Positions 9,506 to 18,327 of a DNA stretch of 64,000 nt are shown piece after piece. The notes below the pieces were generated by a model. The model had not been told where the DNA came from. It did not search any database and saw only the letters and a list, made by a program, of their open reading frames with translations. The position numbers were made by a program, and so were the translations under genes. Source of the stretch: Phyllobacterium sp. 21LDTY02-6 (lineage in GTDB: Bacteria; Pseudomonadota; Alphaproteobacteria; Rhizobiales; Rhizobiaceae); the NCBI RefSeq assembly GCF_023554255.2, contig NZ_JAMJWD020000005.1, forward strand, positions 124,001-188,000. Reading direction: 5' to 3'. The stretch's first letter is position 1. Each line of letters begins with the position of its first letter.

Positions 9506-11196
9506 TCGTCGACCACCTGATCCTGGGTGGAGGGTCCGCTGGCTGCGTGCTGGCTGCCCGGCTCTCGGCCGATCCGAGGCGAAGGGTCGTTCTGGTCGAA
9601 GCCGGGCGCAACATCTCGGCAGACGATATCCCCGACGATATCCGCAGCCGCTATCCTGGACGCGCCTATCTCGACACGCGCAATATCTGGTGTGAATTGA
9701 CGGCCATGATGGGTTATGCCCGATCCAATGCCGCGCCCCGTTCATCGCGGCGCTACGAGCAGGCACGACTGCTGGGTGGCGGTTCGGCGATCAATGCGCT
9801 GATGGCCAATCGCGGGGCACCGGCGGACTATGCCGATTGGCAAGGGTTGGGGGCAGAGGGCTGGGACTGGGACGATTGCCTACCCTATTTCCTCAAGATC
9901 GAGGCCGACAGGGATTTCCGCGGCCCGCTGCACGGACAGGACGGGCCGCTCACCATCCGCCGCGTCTCCGATGACAAGATTTCACCCTTCGTCGATCGCG
10001 TCATGAAGACGCTTGACCGGCGCGGCCATCCGATCAAGCCCGACCAGAACGGTCCCTGGGAAGACGGCGTCTTTCGCGGTGCAGTCGCCGTCAGCGATCG
10101 CGGCGAGCGGATGCCGACCTCGCTGGCCTACCTGACGCCCGATGTCCGCAAACGGACCAATCTCCGCATCATCACCGAAAGCGTCGCAACTCGGATCCTG
10201 TTCGACGGCCGTCGTGCCACGGGGGCGCAACTGTCGGGCGCAACGATGGAGACCATCCATGCGGCAGAAGTGATCATCTCTGCCGGCGCGATCCATTCGC
10301 CGGCCTTGCTTCTGCGGTCCGGCGTTGGCCCGGTCCGCGATCTCGCACCCAAGGGCGTCGATGTCGTGGCCTCCCGCGAGGGTGTCGGACGCAACCTGAT
10401 GGAACATCCCTCCATCGCCGTCGCAGCCTACCTGCCGCCCCATATGCGGGTACGCGACGAATCCGAACATCACGAACAGGCCGTCTGGCGCTTTTCCTCT
10501 GGCCTCGACGGCACCCCAAGCGGCGACATGCACGCCGCTATCCTCTCGCGGTCGGGCTGGCATTCCATCGGGCAGCGTCTAGGGAGCCTGTTTTTCTGGG
10601 TCAACAAATCCTACTCCCGTGGCGTGGTGAAACTCGCCTCGACCAACCCGACATGCGAGCCGGACGTCGATTTCAGGATGTTGAGCGACGAGCGTGACCT
10701 GATCCGGCTCAAGCTTGCCGTTCGCATGGGCGCCGAAGTGCTGTCCGATCCCTTCATGAACGGCCATCGCGGTACGGCCTTTCCCTCCAGTTACTCGCCG
10801 CGTGTCGCGAAGGTGGCCGTACCCGGCGCGTGGAATGCGCTGCAGCGCGGCATTCTTTCGGGCTTGCTCGACGTAGCAGGGCCGTTCCGCCCTGCCCTTG
10901 TCCATTCGGCGATCACGTTGGGAACGACGATGAACGGTCTATTGACCGACGACGATGCTTTAACGGAGTTCGTACGGCGCCATGTCGGCGGCACGTGGCA
11001 TCCATCGGGGACGTGCCGCATGGGATCGGCCGACGATCCGATGGCGGTGACGTCACCGACGGGACGAGTGTACGGCATCGAGGGATTGCGGGTCTGCGAT
11101 GCCTCACTGATGCCCTCCATTCCATGCGCCAACACCAATATGCCCACGATCATGATCGCAGAACGGGTCGCCGATTTCATCCTGGCCGGCCGCTGA
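9502..11196 (+). CDS. GMC-family FAD alcohol dehydrogenase (choline dehydrogenase-like)
   Basis: The 564-residue flavoprotein has the FAD-binding GGGSAGCVLAARL near the N-terminus, the GMC signature region GGGSAINALMANRG and the catalytic His in GGTWHPSGTCRMG near the C-terminus, followed by the NTNMPT segment. The family oxidises alcohols such as choline to aldehydes using membrane or quinone acceptors. It overlaps the permease by four bases and is followed 12 bases later by an aldehyde dehydrogenase, so an alcohol-to-acid sequence is likely. An amino alcohol would fit the importer. Confidence 0.93.
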   Translation: MIVDHLILGGGSAGCVLAARLSADPRRRVVLVEAGRNISADDIPDDIRSRYPGRAYLDTRNIWCELTAMMGYARSNAAPRSSRRYEQARLLGGGSAINALMANRGAPADYADWQGLGAEGWDWDDCLPYFLKIEADRDFRGPLHGQDGPLTIRRVSDDKISPFVDRVMKTLDRRGHPIKPDQNGPWEDGVFRGAVAVSDRGERMPTSLAYLTPDVRKRTNLRIITESVATRILFDGRRATGAQLSGATMETIHAAEVIISAGAIHSPALLLRSGVGPVRDLAPKGVDVVASREGVGRNLMEHPSIAVAAYLPPHMRVRDESEHHEQAVWRFSSGLDGTPSGDMHAAILSRSGWHSIGQRLGSLFFWVNKSYSRGVVKLASTNPTCEPDVDFRMLSDERDLIRLKLAVRMGAEVLSDPFMNGHRGTAFPSSYSPRVAKVAVPGAWNALQRGILSGLLDVAGPFRPALVHSAITLGTTMNGLLTDDDALTEFVRRHVGGTWHPSGTCRMGSADDPMAVTSPTGRVYGIEGLRVCDASLMPSIPCANTNMPTIMIAERVADFILAGR

Positions 11197-11208
11197 TGGG
11201 AGAGATCA

Positions 11209-12633
11209 ATGCAAAGACATCTTAAATTCTACATCGACGGCGCTTGGGTCGACCCGATCGGCGACCAGCGGCTGGCGGTCGTCGATCCTGCGACGGAGCA
11301 ACCCTTTGCCGAGATCGCCATGGGGTCGGCGGCCGATGCCGAGCGCGCCATCGTTGCCGCCCGCCATGCGTTCGCGACCTTCTCCCTGACCACGCACGAA
11401 ATGCGCCTGGCGCTGCTAGAGCGCATCGTCGCAATCTTGAAACGGCGTAATGACGAGATAGGCGATGTCATAATGCGCGAAATGGGTGCGCCCCGCCGTA
11501 TGGCACGGGAGGAGCAGGTCGGGATCGGCATCGCTCATTTCGAACAGACTATCAGCGCCATGCGAAATTTCGCCTTCGAGTACATGCAGGGCACCACCCG
11601 GATCGTGCATGAGCCGGTCGGCGTTGTCGGCATGATCACGCCGTGGAACTGGCCGATAAACCAGATAGCCTGCAAGGTGGCGCCGGCGCTCGCCTCCGGC
11701 TGCACGATGGTGCTCAAGCCATCCGAGATCGCCCCGGTCAACGCCATCCTGTTTGCGGAAGTTCTGCATGAAGCGGGTGTGCCTGCGGGCGTGTTCAACC
11801 TGATCAATGGCGATGGCCCGACCGTGGGCGCGGTGCTCGCCAGCCATCCCGAAATCGACATGATCTCCTTTACCGGCTCTACCCGCGCCGGGATTTCCGT
11901 GGCGCAGGCAGCGGCGCCGACAGTAAAGCGCGTTCACCAGGAACTTGGCGGCAAGTCGCCGAACATCGTGCTCAGAAGCGCCGATCTCGACGTGGCGGTT
12001 CGCGCCGGTATTGCCAAGTGCTTTGCCAATTCCGGCCAGTCATGCAATGCACCGACACGCCTGCTGGTGCCGGCGGAAAGCATGGATCGGGCAATCGGCT
12101 TGGCTCGGCAGGCCGCCGAGGCGGTTCGCGTCGGCGCGCCGGCCGATCCGGCGACCGATATTGGTCCCATCGTCAGCCGGATGCAGTTCGACAAGGTACA
12201 GAGTCTCATTCGCAAGGGCGTCGAGGAAGGCGCCGAACTCGTGAGTGGAGGACCAGGCCGACCGCCACATCTCAATGCCGGCTACTACGTCCGGCCTACG
12301 ATCTTCGCCCGCGTTACCAACGACATGACTATCGCCCGCGAGGAAATATTCGGCCCCGTCCTGTCGATCCTGGGCTACTCAAGCGAGGATGAAGCGGCCG
12401 AGATCGCGAATGACACGCCCTATGGCCTGGCGTCCTATGTCCAGGGCGAAGCCGGGGAGGCGCGCGCTTTCGCACGACGACTGAGGACAGGCATCGTTCG
12501 TCTGAACAGCTCGGCCTGGGACGGTGCGGCTCCCTTCGGCGGTTACAAGCAGTCCGGCAATGGTCGCGAATATGGCAAGTTCGGGCTTCACGAGTTCACG
12601 GAAGTCAAGGGAATCGTCGGTTTCGGCGACTGA
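11209..12633 (+). CDS. NAD(P)-dependent aldehyde dehydrogenase
   Basis: The 474-residue enzyme has the standard landmarks: PWNWP, FTGSTRAG for cofactor binding, general base Glu in ELGGKSP and catalytic Cys279 in SGQSC. It oxidises an aldehyde to a carboxylate. GGGAGA precedes the start. As the last gene of the plus-strand operon it should use the aldehyde made by the GMC dehydrogenase or the FAD oxidase upstream. No residue pattern fixes the substrate. Confidence 0.93.
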   Translation: MQRHLKFYIDGAWVDPIGDQRLAVVDPATEQPFAEIAMGSAADAERAIVAARHAFATFSLTTHEMRLALLERIVAILKRRNDEIGDVIMREMGAPRRMAREEQVGIGIAHFEQTISAMRNFAFEYMQGTTRIVHEPVGVVGMITPWNWPINQIACKVAPALASGCTMVLKPSEIAPVNAILFAEVLHEAGVPAGVFNLINGDGPTVGAVLASHPEIDMISFTGSTRAGISVAQAAAPTVKRVHQELGGKSPNIVLRSADLDVAVRAGIAKCFANSGQSCNAPTRLLVPAESMDRAIGLARQAAEAVRVGAPADPATDIGPIVSRMQFDKVQSLIRKGVEEGAELVSGGPGRPPHLNAGYYVRPTIFARVTNDMTIAREEIFGPVLSILGYSSEDEAAEIANDTPYGLASYVQGEAGEARAFARRLRTGIVRLNSSAWDGAAPFGGYKQSGNGREYGKFGLHEFTEVKGIVGFGD

Positions 12634-12722
12634 CGACGCCGCGACCCGCGCTTTCATCGTGTGCGCAGGCAATGCTTGGCCGGGCTTGCACGGAGCGCCC
12701 CATTCAGCCGTCAGGACCAGCG

Positions 12723-14048
12723 CTAGAAATCCGCAACCTTGCCCCATGCGCTGCCATCGAGACGCTCGGGCCTGTAAGGCGCCGGATCGACGACCGGTTT
12801 ACGCCCGAGGATGGTGTCGGCAATCATATGGCCGGCGCCGGGGCCGATGCCGAAGCCATGACCGCTGAAACCCGCCGCAAGGATGAAGCCCGGTATGGTC
12901 CCGATCTCGCCGATGGCGGGAACGCCGTCGGGCGTGCTGTCGATATAGCCGGCCCATCTGTCCGCGATCGGCATTCTGGCGATTTCCGGCAGCAGCGCCG
13001 CGGCTCTCCGGTAGGTCAGATCGATCTGCGCAGCATCCGGTCTGGGATCGAGGATACGGTTCCGCTCCATCGGTGTGATTTCGTCCAGCGACCATTTGCG
13101 CAATGTTTCGTGGCCGTTGTGCCAGCCGCCCAGGCCGCCCGGCGCAAGACTGCGCCAGCGGCGCAGGAACATCGGCACGAAGACCGGGCTGAAGCGCAAT
13201 TGCTGCGGTGTCACGTCGACGCGCGCACGACCGCTGATCGCCACCGTATAGCCGCCATTGCTGCGGCGGGTGATCGAGACTTGTGACGTATGGAGCGCAT
13301 CCGGCAGGCCGACGGCGCCGGGCGCAACGGCCAGGATGGATGCGCGGATCGAAGCCTGCGGGAAGCGAACGCCAAGCTGGTTGCAGAAGGACGATGCCCA
13401 GGCGCCGCCAGCCATCACCACCGTTCGGGTGCGGATGGTGCCCGCCTCGGTTACGACGCCGCTGACGCGGCCGGCGCTGAGCTCCAGGCCGCGCGCTGCG
13501 CAATTCTGGTGGACGGTGCCGCCGGCGGCCATGATGCCGCGAGCGACCACCGGCACGGCGCGCGAAGGATCGGCTGTGCCGTCGCTCGGCGAAAAGACGC
13601 CGCCTTTCCAGGCGCGACCCGTCGCCCTGCCCCGCTCCGCTGCTTCCGCAGCGCTCAACATATGCGTCGTCACACCGACGGTCCTGGCAAAGTCGCGCCA
13701 TTTTGCCCAGCCGGCGATCTCCGCATCGTCCTGTGACAGATAGAGCAGGCCGCAACGACGGAAGCCGGTATCTTCGCCGGTTTCCTCGGCAATCTTCTCC
13801 CATAGTTCGAGGCTCTTTGTCGCCATCGGCAATTCGCGCGCATCGCGGTTCTGCTGGCGGCACCAGCCCCAGTTGCGGCTGGATTGTTCGGCGGCAATGC
13901 GGCCCTTTTCGACGAGCGCGACCCTGGCGCCGCCGCGCGCGAGATAGTAGGCGGCGAATACCCCTACCACCCCGCCTCCGATGACAACGACATCTGCCTC
14001 TTTCGGCAGGGTCGGACTCGTTACGATATGCATCAGCGGGGCAGGCAT
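12723..14048 (-). CDS. FAD-dependent oxidoreductase, DAO family
   Basis: The 441-residue flavoprotein has a Rossmann motif VVVIGGGVVGVFAAYYLA near residue 22 and a C-terminal DAO-type FAD segment (AAGFSGHGFGIGPGAG). Related proteins include sarcosine/glycine oxidases and D-amino acid dehydrogenases. ATG 14048 is chosen, with CGGAG upstream; the longer frame runs into low-homology sequence. It is convergent with the aldehyde dehydrogenase of the Pot operon and divergent from the Lrp gene at 14281, which probably regulates it. Confidence 0.9.
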   Translation of the reverse strand: MPAPLMHIVTSPTLPKEADVVVIGGGVVGVFAAYYLARGGARVALVEKGRIAAEQSSRNWGWCRQQNRDARELPMATKSLELWEKIAEETGEDTGFRRCGLLYLSQDDAEIAGWAKWRDFARTVGVTTHMLSAAEAAERGRATGRAWKGGVFSPSDGTADPSRAVPVVARGIMAAGGTVHQNCAARGLELSAGRVSGVVTEAGTIRTRTVVMAGGAWASSFCNQLGVRFPQASIRASILAVAPGAVGLPDALHTSQVSITRRSNGGYTVAISGRARVDVTPQQLRFSPVFVPMFLRRWRSLAPGGLGGWHNGHETLRKWSLDEITPMERNRILDPRPDAAQIDLTYRRAAALLPEIARMPIADRWAGYIDSTPDGVPAIGEIGTIPGFILAAGFSGHGFGIGPGAGHMIADTILGRKPVVDPAPYRPERLDGSAWGKVADF

Positions 14049-14119
14049 GGGCGGAACTCCGGAGTTTCCATGTATCCTAGAGCAGCTTATGCCGTGCCAG
14101 GCGTCGCAATAGCTGTTTT

Positions 14120-14135
14120 CACAGAATTTCCTGTG
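14120..14135. promoter_or_regulatory. CACAG-N6-CTGTG dyad, candidate Lrp operator
   Basis: A 16-base hyphenated palindrome with perfect 5-bp arms and an A/T-rich centre lies midway between the divergent FAD oxidoreductase and Lrp genes. Lrp-family sites commonly show CAG...CTG dyads around an A/T core, though the E. coli Lrp consensus has a longer core. The assignment to the adjacent Lrp protein is an inference. Confidence 0.5.
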
Positions 14136-14280
14136 GTTTTCGGCACTTATGACGGGCAAATATTGCGTGTAATAGAGTGGTCCAGCCGCGACGGCGGCTA
14201 TGTTTCGTCGCGATGGGCCTCATTGCGGCGACAACCGAAAAAGATGATAATCAACCAGGGCACCGATCATTGGCAGCATC

Positions 14281-14757
14281 ATGAAACTCGACAAAATCGA
14301 CATCCGGATCCTATCCGAAATGCAGAAGAATGGGCGGATCACGAATGTCGAGCTGGCCGAGCTCGTCCATCTTTCTCCCAGCCCCTGCCTGATGCGGGTC
14401 AAGAAGCTCCAGTCGGAAGGTTATATAACCGGCTATTCGGCGCAGATCGATGTGTCCAAGCTCGGCCAGACATTGACCGTCTTCACCGAGATCACGCTCA
14501 AGAACCACCGCCAGATCGATTTCGCGCGCTTTCTCGCAACGGTCGAGAAGATCGATTCCGTCATCGAATGCCATCTGGTCTCCGGCGGCTACGACTATCT
14601 GATGAAGTTCGTCACGGCGGGCATCACCGATTACCAGACGGTCATGGAGCGGCTGATCGACATGGATATCGGTATCGACAAATATTTCAGTTTCGTCGTG
14701 CTCAAATCGCCGATCGTCAAGGCGCATCTTCCACTGGATTCGATGTTCAACGAATAG
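14281..14757 (+). CDS. Lrp/AsnC-family transcriptional regulator
   Basis: The 158-residue protein has an N-terminal HTH (about 5-55; KLDKIDIRILSEMQKNGRIT start, LSPSPCLMRVKKL recognition region) and a C-terminal RAM ligand-binding domain (about 70-150; CHLVSGGYDYLMKF). Members sense amino acids or derivatives and often control adjacent catabolic genes. It is divergent from the FAD oxidoreductase at 12723 and convergent with the Dpp-type ABC operon, so it sits between regions A and B and may control either. Confidence 0.93.
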   Translation: MKLDKIDIRILSEMQKNGRITNVELAELVHLSPSPCLMRVKKLQSEGYITGYSAQIDVSKLGQTLTVFTEITLKNHRQIDFARFLATVEKIDSVIECHLVSGGYDYLMKFVTAGITDYQTVMERLIDMDIGIDKYFSFVVLKSPIVKAHLPLDSMFNE

Positions 14758-14776
14758 AGCCCGGCAGCTGGTGCAG

Positions 14777-16438
14777 TCAGCTACGGTCGAAGCTACGCAT
14801 CAGTTCCGGATCCTGCTCCAGACTATCCAGCCATGTCGGATCGAGCTTCGGCACCGATGAGAACAACAGCCGCGAATAGGGATGGCTCGCCGTGCTTCCC
14901 ATCTCGTCGGGGCTGAGCTGTTCGACCTTCCGCCCGGCATACATGACGGCGACTTCGTCGCAGATCGCGCGCACCGTCGACAGATCATGGCTGATGAAGA
15001 GGTAGGACACCGAGAGTTCGCGCTGCAGCTCCTTCAGGAGCTCGATGATCGCCGCGGCAACGACAGTATCGAGCGCGGATGTGATCTCGTCGCAGAGGAT
15101 GAGCTTCGGATCGGCTGCGAGAGCCCGCGCCAGGTTTATGCGCTGTTTCTGCCCGCCGGAGAGTTCGGCCGGGCGGCGGTAGCGCATGGCCCGGGGCAGC
15201 CGCACCATGTCGAGCAGCTGGTCGATCCGCGCTTCCCGGCCCCTGCCGTCCATATCATGATAGAAGGCCAGCGGCCGAGCCAGGATATCGGCGATGGATT
15301 TGTTCGGATTGAGCGCCGTATCGGCAAACTGGAAGACGATCTGCAATTCGCGCAGCTGGTCGCGGCTGCGCATGCGCAGGTCGCTGTGCATCTCCTTGCC
15401 CTCGAAATATATCCTGCCGCGCGCTGCAGGCAGGATGCCGGCGATGACCCGCGCCAGCGTGGACTTGCCGCAGCCGGATTCACCGATGATGCCGAGATTC
15501 TGCCCGCGGGCGAGATGCAGGCTGACATTGTCGACGGCAGTCAGCACGGGATTGCCGGCCTTGTCGATCATGCCATAGCCGGCCACGACGTTTTCGACGA
15601 CCAGCAAGGGCGCGGGCTTCTCCGTCTCGGGCCCGCTCGCAGCGGCGCGGGGCGCCGGTTCGAAGGCGCCCAGAAGCTCCCTTGTATAGGGATGCTGCGG
15701 ATTGCGCAGGATATCCTCGGTACTGCCGATCTCCTGCACGGCGCCGTTCTTCAGCACGACAATACGGTCGGCGATCTGCGCCACCACCGCTAGATCGTGC
15801 GAGACGTAGACGCCGGCGATCCCGTTCGACCGCATCACCGATTTGAACGCGCGCAGCACTTCGATCTGGGTGGTGACGTCGAGCGCCGTCGTCGGCTCGT
15901 CGAATATCACGAGCTTCGGATTGCCGATGAGCGCCATGGCCGCCGAGAGCCGCTGCAGCTGGCCGCCCGAGACCTGATGCGGATAGCGGTCGCCGATGGT
16001 TTCCGGGTTCGGCAGGGCCAGCGCCTTGAAAAGCTCGATAGCCTTGCTGCGGGCCTTGTTGGCCGGCATGAGGCGATGGATGCGGGTCACTTCTATCACC
16101 TGGTCGATGATCCGGTGTGCCGGATTGAACGAGGCAGCGGCGCTTTGCGGAACATAGGAGACTTCCGTGCCCCGTTTGCGCGCTCTTTTCCGCTCGGAGA
16201 GCTTTGCGATATCCTCGCCGCCCAGCGCGATCCTGCCGCTAACGATACGGCAACCCGGCCGGGTATGGCCCATCAGCGACAGCGCGATCGTGGTCTTTCC
16301 CGATCCGCTCTCGCCGATCAGCGCGACGATCTCGCCCGCCGCGATATTGAAGCTCACATCGCGGATGATCTCGACCTTGCGGCCGGAATCGGTTTTGGCA
16401 TCGACGCGAAGTCCGGAGATCTCGACAATATTGGCCAT
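14777..16438 (-). CDS. Dipeptide/nickel-type ABC ATPase, fused double cassette (DppD-DppF)
   Basis: The 553-residue protein carries two complete ATP-binding cassettes. The first has GESGSGKTT, VSGGQLQR and LVIFDEP; the second has GESGCGKST, LSGGQKQR and LILCDEI. In most Dpp/Opp systems these are separate DppD and DppF proteins. The reading frame continues upstream to 17341, but that part is out-of-frame permease sequence. The start at 16438 overlaps the permease stop by one base (TAATG), showing translational coupling. It is the last gene of the importer operon that starts at the binding protein (19938). Confidence 0.93.
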   Translation of the reverse strand: MANIVEISGLRVDAKTDSGRKVEIIRDVSFNIAAGEIVALIGESGSGKTTIALSLMGHTRPGCRIVSGRIALGGEDIAKLSERKRARKRGTEVSYVPQSAAASFNPAHRIIDQVIEVTRIHRLMPANKARSKAIELFKALALPNPETIGDRYPHQVSGGQLQRLSAAMALIGNPKLVIFDEPTTALDVTTQIEVLRAFKSVMRSNGIAGVYVSHDLAVVAQIADRIVVLKNGAVQEIGSTEDILRNPQHPYTRELLGAFEPAPRAAASGPETEKPAPLLVVENVVAGYGMIDKAGNPVLTAVDNVSLHLARGQNLGIIGESGCGKSTLARVIAGILPAARGRIYFEGKEMHSDLRMRSRDQLRELQIVFQFADTALNPNKSIADILARPLAFYHDMDGRGREARIDQLLDMVRLPRAMRYRRPAELSGGQKQRINLARALAADPKLILCDEITSALDTVVAAAIIELLKELQRELSVSYLFISHDLSTVRAICDEVAVMYAGRKVEQLSPDEMGSTASHPYSRLLFSSVPKLDPTWLDSLEQDPELMRSFDRS

Positions 16439-17295
16439 TACGCGCTCCGATCTCGGATTTTCCGGGGAAGGTTGTCGATCAGCAGGTTGACGCTGATCGT
16501 CAGGCTGGCGATCGCGATCGACGGGAACACGACGGCCGGCGCGGCGAAGGAAAGCCCTCCGATGTTCTCCTTGACCAGTGCACCCCAATCGGCAAAGGGC
16601 GGCTGCACGCCGAGGCCGAGGAACGACATGCTGGACAATAGCAGGACGACGAAGACGAAACGCAGCCCGAAATCCGCCAGCACGGGGCCGATGATCCCCG
16701 GCAATATCTCCGAACGGATGAGATAGCCGAGCTTTTCGCCTCGGGCCCGCGCCACGGTGACATAGTCCATGGTGTTGATGTTGATCGCCAGCGAACGGGC
16801 GAAGCGATAGCTGCCGGGCGTATAGATCACCGCCATGGTCACGATCAGGATCGGGATCGAGGAGCCGACGGCGGCCACGACGACGAGCGCCAATATCTTG
16901 CTCGGGATCGAGGTGAGCGCATCGAGAAACCGGCTGAGGGCGGCATCGAACCAACCGCCGATCACCGCTGCCATCATGCCGAGCGTCACGCCGCAGAAAC
17001 AGGCCAGCACGACCGAGGCGAGCGAAATCCCGACGGTGAAGCGCGCGCCGTGGATGATGCGCGAGAGCATGTCCCGACCGAGATAATCGGTGCCGAGCGG
17101 GAACTGAGCGCTCATTGGACCGAAGAAGTCGAAATCGACGATCTCTCCGACCGGGTGCGGCGCTATCCATGGCGCCAGTATGGCGACGAGCGCCCAGGCG
17201 AGAATGATCAGAAACGAAACGATACCGAACAGGTTGAAGCGATATCCGAAGCGCGGCGATTTGGTGTCGGGTTGGTCGAGGACGGGTGCGGACAT
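16438..17295 (-). CDS. ABC transporter permease, DppC-like
   Basis: The 285-residue membrane protein has the N-terminal DppC-type cytoplasmic stretch, a first transmembrane segment at about residues 24-46 and a BPD-type permease domain with about five more. The segment FPLGTDYLGRDMLSRIIHGARFT is typical of DppC/OppC. It is the partner of the DppB-like permease two bases upstream and is translationally coupled to the fused ATPase. Confidence 0.94.
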   Translation of the reverse strand: MSAPVLDQPDTKSPRFGYRFNLFGIVSFLIILAWALVAILAPWIAPHPVGEIVDFDFFGPMSAQFPLGTDYLGRDMLSRIIHGARFTVGISLASVVLACFCGVTLGMMAAVIGGWFDAALSRFLDALTSIPSKILALVVVAAVGSSIPILIVTMAVIYTPGSYRFARSLAININTMDYVTVARARGEKLGYLIRSEILPGIIGPVLADFGLRFVFVVLLLSSMSFLGLGVQPPFADWGALVKENIGGLSFAAPAVVFPSIAIASLTISVNLLIDNLPRKIRDRSA

Positions 17296-17297
17296 GA

Positions 17298-18248
17298 TTA
17301 TCGTAGCCTCGGGTTCGATGCGATGGCGATAAGGTCGGCAAGGGTGATGAGCAGGAGATAGCCCAGGCAGAAGATCATCGCGCAGGCCTGTATCAGCGGC
17401 AGGTCGCGCGTTGCGACCGCATCCAGCATCAGCTTGGCTATGCCGGGATAATTGAAAATGGTCTCGACGATGATGACGCCGCCAAGCAGGTAGGAGAGCG
17501 AAAGCGCCACCGCATTGACGATGGGGCCGAGCGCATTCGGCAGGGCGTGGACCAGCACCATGCGGCTGCGCGAGGCACCTTTCAGCAACGCCATTTCGAG
17601 ATAGGGCGCATCCAGCGTTTCGACGACGGCGGCGCGCGTCATGCGGATCATCTGCGCCGAAATCACGAAGCTCAAGGTGATGACCGGCATGGCGAATGCC
17701 TTCAGGAGGCCGCTGAACGACGTCACCTCATTGGCCATGGAAAGAGCGGGCAGCCAGCCGAGATAGACCGCGAATACGATCACCGCGATCGTCGCGACCA
17801 TGAATTCCGGCACGGAAATCACCGAAATCGTGATGATCGACACCAGGCGGTCGTAGATCGTGCCGCGCATGATCGCCGCCGTGATGCCGAGAAACAAGGC
17901 GATCGGCACCGAGATGCCGGCGGTGATGCCCGCCAGCCTGAGCGAATTCACCAGGCGGCTGCCGATGAGATCGGCGATCGGAACATTATTGGTGTAGGAG
18001 ACGCCAAGGTCGCCGGTGAAGAGGTTTCCAAGCCAGTAGATGAAGCGCAGGAACGCCGGCTGGTCGAGGTTCATCGCCGCGCGAAGCCCGGCGACCGCCT
18101 CCGGCGTTGCCGCCTGCCCCAGAAGTATCTCCGCCACGTCGCCCGGCAGCATCTCGGTTGCGAAGAAGATCGTGAACGCGACAATGAGCAGCGTCAGCAG
18201 CGCAATGACGAGGCGTTTGGCGATGAGACTCAACAATGGAGATTTCAT
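17298..18248 (-). CDS. ABC transporter permease, DppB-like
   Basis: The 316-residue membrane protein has an N-terminal anchor at about residues 10-30, a DppB/OppB-type TPD region and five more membrane segments. It contains the family-typical pattern around NLDQPAFLRFIYWLGNLFTG and the C-terminal FNYPGIAKLMLDAV. It lies 79 bases downstream of the binding-protein gene and two bases before the DppC-like gene. Confidence 0.94.
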   Translation of the reverse strand: MKSPLLSLIAKRLVIALLTLLIVAFTIFFATEMLPGDVAEILLGQAATPEAVAGLRAAMNLDQPAFLRFIYWLGNLFTGDLGVSYTNNVPIADLIGSRLVNSLRLAGITAGISVPIALFLGITAAIMRGTIYDRLVSIITISVISVPEFMVATIAVIVFAVYLGWLPALSMANEVTSFSGLLKAFAMPVITLSFVISAQMIRMTRAAVVETLDAPYLEMALLKGASRSRMVLVHALPNALGPIVNAVALSLSYLLGGVIIVETIFNYPGIAKLMLDAVATRDLPLIQACAMIFCLGYLLLITLADLIAIASNPRLR

Positions 18249-18327
18249 GATGCACAGCCTGCAACTCGGAAAGGGGAAACTGCTCGGACACCGTCATAGC
18301 GGCGTCCGGGCGCGGCAATGATACCGG

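Noticed and set aside
16439-17341. N-terminal 300-residue extension of the fused ATPase frame
   Set aside because: This part is out-of-frame relative to the DppC-like permease that occupies the same DNA; homology to ATPases begins only at 16438.
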